DNA of 11,078 nt from assembly GCA_004151065.3 (NCBI GenBank), contig NWUY0303895827.1:1-11078 (forward strand), in the 5' to 3' direction. Position numbers and translations under genes: made by a program. The notes below the pieces were generated by a model. That model was given only the letters and a program-made list of their open reading frames with translations, did not search any database and was not told the DNA's origin. The stretch comes from Larix sibirica (lineage: Eukaryota; Streptophyta; Pinopsida; Pinales; Pinaceae). Of this stretch, positions 7,770 to 11,078 are shown one piece after another (positions within the stretch are counted from its first letter, which is position 1; the number at the start of each line of letters is the position of its first letter).

Positions 7770-9208
7770 ATGGAGGAACCTCTAGGAGGGGCCAACGGCC
7801 CCTCTAGCACGATCCCCTCACCATTCATCCCCATTGCCTCTGTGCAGATCGGTATGACGGAGGTACCTCTTATGTACTCTGAAGCCTCCACAATTCAGAA
7901 GATCTAGTAGACCCAGAATCCAACCAACAGTTCGAACACCTACATTGCAAAGCTCGCCAAGAGACCCCAACTCTCTATCCCAACTGAGCGCATCAACACT
8001 AGGGCGCAGAAACTCAAATATCAAGCCCTGGTGCGAAAATTCATTAGTTTCTAACCAACTAAACAAGCCCTCCGAGGGTGGATAATGTCCAAGTGGAAAC
8101 CGAAAGCACACTTTGATCTACAGTATCGAAGGGCTTCTTCACCATTATCTTTCACAGGATCGAGGACAAAGAACGAGTAGAAGACGGAGGGCCATACTTC
8201 TTCAACTCGGCAGGACTATATCTCAAATATTGGACAGAAAAATTCAACCCGGACAAAGAATATTTTACATGGGCCCCCGTATGGATACGGATGTACTCTC
8301 TACCTCAAGAATACTGGGACAAGGACATGCTTATGGACATTGGAAACACCCTTGGAAGCTTTGTTAGGGTTGCCGAACAAACCAAAAATAGTAATTACAC
8401 ATCCTATGCTCGCATTTGCATTTACATGCACATTGCCAAACCTTTTCCAGACTTGATCTACCTCAGCCATGAAGATACTAAATCGATCCAACCTTTAAAC
8501 TATGAGCACGTCCACTTTCGTTGCAGGAAATTCCATGAACATGGCCATCTGTTCCGTGACTTCCCTCTTAACAATAACAACCCCCTTGAAACCATCAAAG
8601 ATGAAGAGGGATTCCAAAAACTTGGAAGGAAAAGAAGACAACATCGCAAAACTACTTTGGAAGGCAAAAAATCCAAAGATCCTTCCACAAGCAATAGTTT
8701 CGCCAATCTAGAAGGACATCTCAAGGATCCCACAGCCAATGAAAAGCAGCAGGAAGAGCAAGTCATCACACAAATGATAGGTTATCAGATCCAAACCGCT
8801 AACACTCAATCCAATGAAAGTACCAAAGACAAACCCCTTCCTGAGGATGGAAACAACTTGGAGGAACTCGTGATCCCCGGGATCGAACCAGGATATAAAG
8901 TTGGATCACAAGAACAAGACATACAAATGGATGATTAAATGATCGACTTAGAGATTGGGGACCTAGACCTCTTGGGATTGGAGGATGCATGCACCAAAAA
9001 AGCCTTGAACACCATCTCCCCCAAACAGATTCATCTCCTAAAAGAAGCCCTGAGCAAATTCAAGTACCTCAAACTTGGAGTACAGAATCTCCCCCAAAAA
9101 GAAAATCTCAAAATGCAACGAGAAGCGAAAAAGAGAGGAAGAAAAATGGATCTTCAGAGGATTAGCCAACTTGGAACCAAACTTGTGGAATCAGGGCAAT
9201 ACGCCTAA
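7770..9208 (+). pseudogene. LINE copy 2 ORF1 (DUF4283/CCHC protein), lightly broken
   Basis: ATG 7770 begins MEEPLGG, resembling the copy 1 start MDEATGG, and is the first ATG after a TGA in that frame. Frame 3 runs to about 8120 with stops TAG TAG at 7905-7910 and TAA at 8052. It encodes PTERIN and ALVRKF, the DUF4283 N-terminus. A one-base loss at about 8120-8128 then gives frame 2. KGFF, SAGLYL, FNPDKE, MYSLPQEYW and TSYARIC follow in an uninterrupted run of about 270 codons. The zinc knuckle at 8522-8563 keeps the first Cys and the His, but both other Cys codons are TTC (Phe). A TAA at 8936 breaks an acidic/Gln-rich tail, which resumes to GTKLVESGQYA and TAA 9206. The length of about 479 codons is close to copy 1 (about 468). 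Confidence 0.85.
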
Positions 9209-9246
9209 CTAACGGAATTCTTCTCCACTGCTCTACAAGGTTCCCA

Positions 9247-9960
9247 ATGAAGTTAATCTCCTGGAATGTACATGGGCTCAACAGACCTACCAAGCACCAT
9301 ATGCTCAAGCGTAAAATCATGCAAGACACACCCTCAATCATTTTTCTCCAAGAAACCAAATGTACCTATGAGAAAGTCCATTCCCTGCTCACCAAGCTCT
9401 GGAAAGGCTGCCAAGTCATTTTCATTGATGCCCTGGGTGCTTCCGAAGGCATTGCAATAGCCTGGAATACCTCCATCATTTCCCTGAACAACTTCTGTGC
9501 CACTGCCCATGCCCTTTCTGCCTCCTTCCATATCCTTGGCACCTATCTCTCAGGCCACATCACAAATTTCTATGGTCCACAAGCCCCCTCTGCTAAGCTA
9601 AACTTCCTTAGCACCATCTCCTGGCTCACCCAGAAACACTCTGACTCTTTGTTCATCTTAGGTGGAGATTTCAATATGATAACCTCCCTTTAGGAAAAGA
9701 AAGGATGGCATCACTTTCTCACCCCGGAAGACGTTCATTTCAAATCATGCATCACTGACAATGAGATCATCGACCTTCAAACATCAGAAGGATTTTTTAC
9801 TTGGAACAACCATAGAGGCGGGATCCATCAGATTGCCTTGTGACTCGACCGCTTCCTAGTCACTGAGAAATTCATGGACACTGGAGGCCTACTCACCACT
9901 ATCATTCTACCATCTACAGGATCTGATCACTAACCGATCTCTCTCAATTGGAAACACTTA
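9247..9960 (+). other. APE-type endonuclease domain remnant, ORF2 copy 2
   Basis: The landmarks are SWNVHGLN, FLQETKC (catalytic Glu at 9352), FYGPQ, LGGDFN (Asp 9667, Asn 9673), FFTWNN, LDRFLVT and GSDH (Asp 9925, His 9928). All the expected catalytic residues are present, unlike copy 1. The domain is broken by TAG at 9691, TGA at 9841 just before LDRF, and TAA at 9931 directly after the catalytic His, where Trp is usual. Confidence 0.9.
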
Positions 9961-10579
9961 GGTTTGAAAAAATTTCATCACTTTCATTTTGAAAAAAAAT
10001 TTCTCACCCACCCCTTCTTTCAAGAAACCATCCGGGACTAGTGGCTCAACATGGAAGTTGATGGCAGATCCAAAATGGCCATCCTCCACAAAAAGACTCA
10101 AAATGATCAAATCTTAGCTAAAAATTTGGAACAAAAGGACCTTTGGAAATATATTTACAGCGAAAATTAATATCGAGAAGGAGATGGAGCACATCCAAAA
10201 TGATATCATGGAACAAGGCCACATTGAGGAACTCAAACATAAAGAAAAATATCACCTAAAGCAACTGGACATTAGATGTGAGCAAGAAGAAATCCTCTGG
10301 AGGCAGAAATCCAGTGTCAAATTGCTTAAAGAAGGGGAATAAAATACCACTTTTTTCCACCACACTACCATCCAACACAGAATGCAAAACAAGATCAATA
10401 CTCTCATCTCTGCGGATGGTTCAACCCTCAAAGATCATGGGGATATCGAGCTTGAACTCATCAATCACTTCAAAAATCTACTCATAGAGGATGATATCGA
10501 CAGATATCAGGCCATTAGCCGTGTTACTAGTCACATCCCTTGCATTCTCACCCCGGAGCACAATGCTAATCTCATGAAA

Positions 10580-11078
10580 TAAATCACCATGATGGAATTA
10601 GAGACAGTAGTCACTCAGATGGAGGAAGGCAAGGCACCAGGCCCAGATGGCTTCACCATCATCTTCTTTCACAATTGCTGGGACATGCTAAAATAGGAAA
10701 TTCTTGAAGTGGTTGAGGAATCCATATATAAGAGGTGGGTCCAACATGTGCTCAACACCACCCACCTTACGCTCATTCCCAAAGAAACTGGCACCACAAA
10801 TCCTGGAAAGTTCAGACCCATCTCACTCTGCAATATGATCTACAAAATCATCACTAAAGTTGTCACCAATTGCCTCAAAGTGTTGCTACCACTAATGATC
10901 TCCCCTAAGCAAACTAGCTATGTTGAAGGATTCCAACTACTCGATGACATCATCCTTGCTCATGAAGTCATCCACTCCTTAAAAATGAAAAAAACCCTCG
11001 GGATGTTCATCAAGCTTGATCTTTCCAAGGCCTTTGACAAACTCAGCTGGACTTTCATTGAAAAGATGCTCCAGGCCT
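10580..11078 (+). other. Reverse transcriptase N-terminal half, ORF2 copy 2 (cut by window end)
   Basis: Frame 2 shows KAPGPDGF, TLIPKETGT, KFRPISLCN, YKIITKVV, LMISPKQTSYVEGFQ, EVIHSLKMKK and motif A KLDLSKAFDKLSW with the catalytic Asp at 11018. The intact GPDGF confirms that the TGA in copy 1 replaced a glycine. Stops are at 10580 and 10694. Motif C (FxDD) would lie beyond the window. Confidence 0.9.

Larger units (their letters stand above)
7631..11078 (+). mobile_element. LINE copy 2, 5' part, degenerate, cut by window edge
   Basis: This is a second element of the same general family and orientation. It has a leader, ORF1 (7770-9208) and ORF2 (from 9247), and it runs out of the window inside reverse transcriptase. 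It aligns with copy 1 from ORF1 through motif A. Shared words include SAGLYL, YSLP.EY, TSYARIC, LQETKC/LRETKC, GGDFN, TLIPKET and KLDLSK, and the 20-base word ACGCTCATTCCCAAAGAAAC occurs in both. The DNA is otherwise well diverged, and the + strand here prefers C where copy 1 has G or T. The two are therefore old relatives and not a fresh duplication. It has fewer frameshifts than copy 1 over the same part but is also dead. Confidence 0.88.
9247..11078 (+). pseudogene. LINE copy 2 ORF2 (endonuclease and start of reverse transcriptase), broken and partial
   Basis: ATG 9247 begins MKLISWNVHGLN, the standard APE start. Frame 1 covers the endonuclease with stops at 9691, 9841, 9931 and 10039. A one-base shift near 10115-10125 moves it to frame 2, which holds the linker (FGNIF, QEEILWRQKSS, LLKEGE) and the polymerase start. 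Stops there are at 10340, 10580 and 10694. The window ends just beyond reverse transcriptase motif A, so zf-RVT, RNase H and any extension lie outside. Frame-2 reading of ORF1 past its 9206 stop ends in a TGA at 9248 that overlaps this ATG. Confidence 0.9.

Noticed and set aside
7634-8111. Minus-strand open frames across the start of copy 2
   Set aside because: The + strand holds the homologous ORF1 N-terminus in frame 3; the minus-strand frames show no domain.

Overview
The window is plant nuclear DNA made almost entirely of two degraded non-LTR retrotransposons (LINEs) on the + strand, arranged head to tail. The plant assignment rests on the domain set. ORF1 has a DUF4283-type domain and a CCHC knuckle. 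ORF2 runs APE endonuclease, reverse transcriptase, zf-RVT and a plant-type RNase H. This layout belongs to the L1-like LINEs of land plants. A large, repeat-rich genome, possibly a gymnosperm, would fit, but that is inference. I see no host gene, tRNA, rRNA, CRISPR array or LTR.

Copy 1 (about 50-7622) has a short 5' leader, a broken ORF1 (193-1597) and a broken ORF2 (1605-5930). Next come about 1.2 kb of coding-like sequence in shifting frames with no recognisable domain (5931-7138), a T-rich 3' untranslated region, and a ten-base A tail at 7613-7622. Copy 2 starts within about 20 bases of that tail. Its leader is at about 7631-7769, ORF1 at 7770-9208 and ORF2 from 9247. The window edge cuts copy 2 inside reverse transcriptase, just after the first catalytic aspartate.

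Both copies carry many in-frame stops and several single-base frameshifts, so neither can make full proteins. The two are clearly homologous along ORF1 and ORF2 but well diverged in DNA, so they are not a recent duplication. In life, ORF1 protein would bind the element RNA. ORF2 would nick the target, copy the RNA from the nick, and use RNase H on the RNA:DNA hybrid.

The points most worth a second look are these: the coding-like extension beyond RNase H in copy 1; the stop-free stretch of about 500 codons over zf-RVT and RNase H; the ATGA overlap at the ORF1/ORF2 junction of copy 2; the tail-to-head join with two palindromes; and loss of knuckle ligands in both ORF1 copies.
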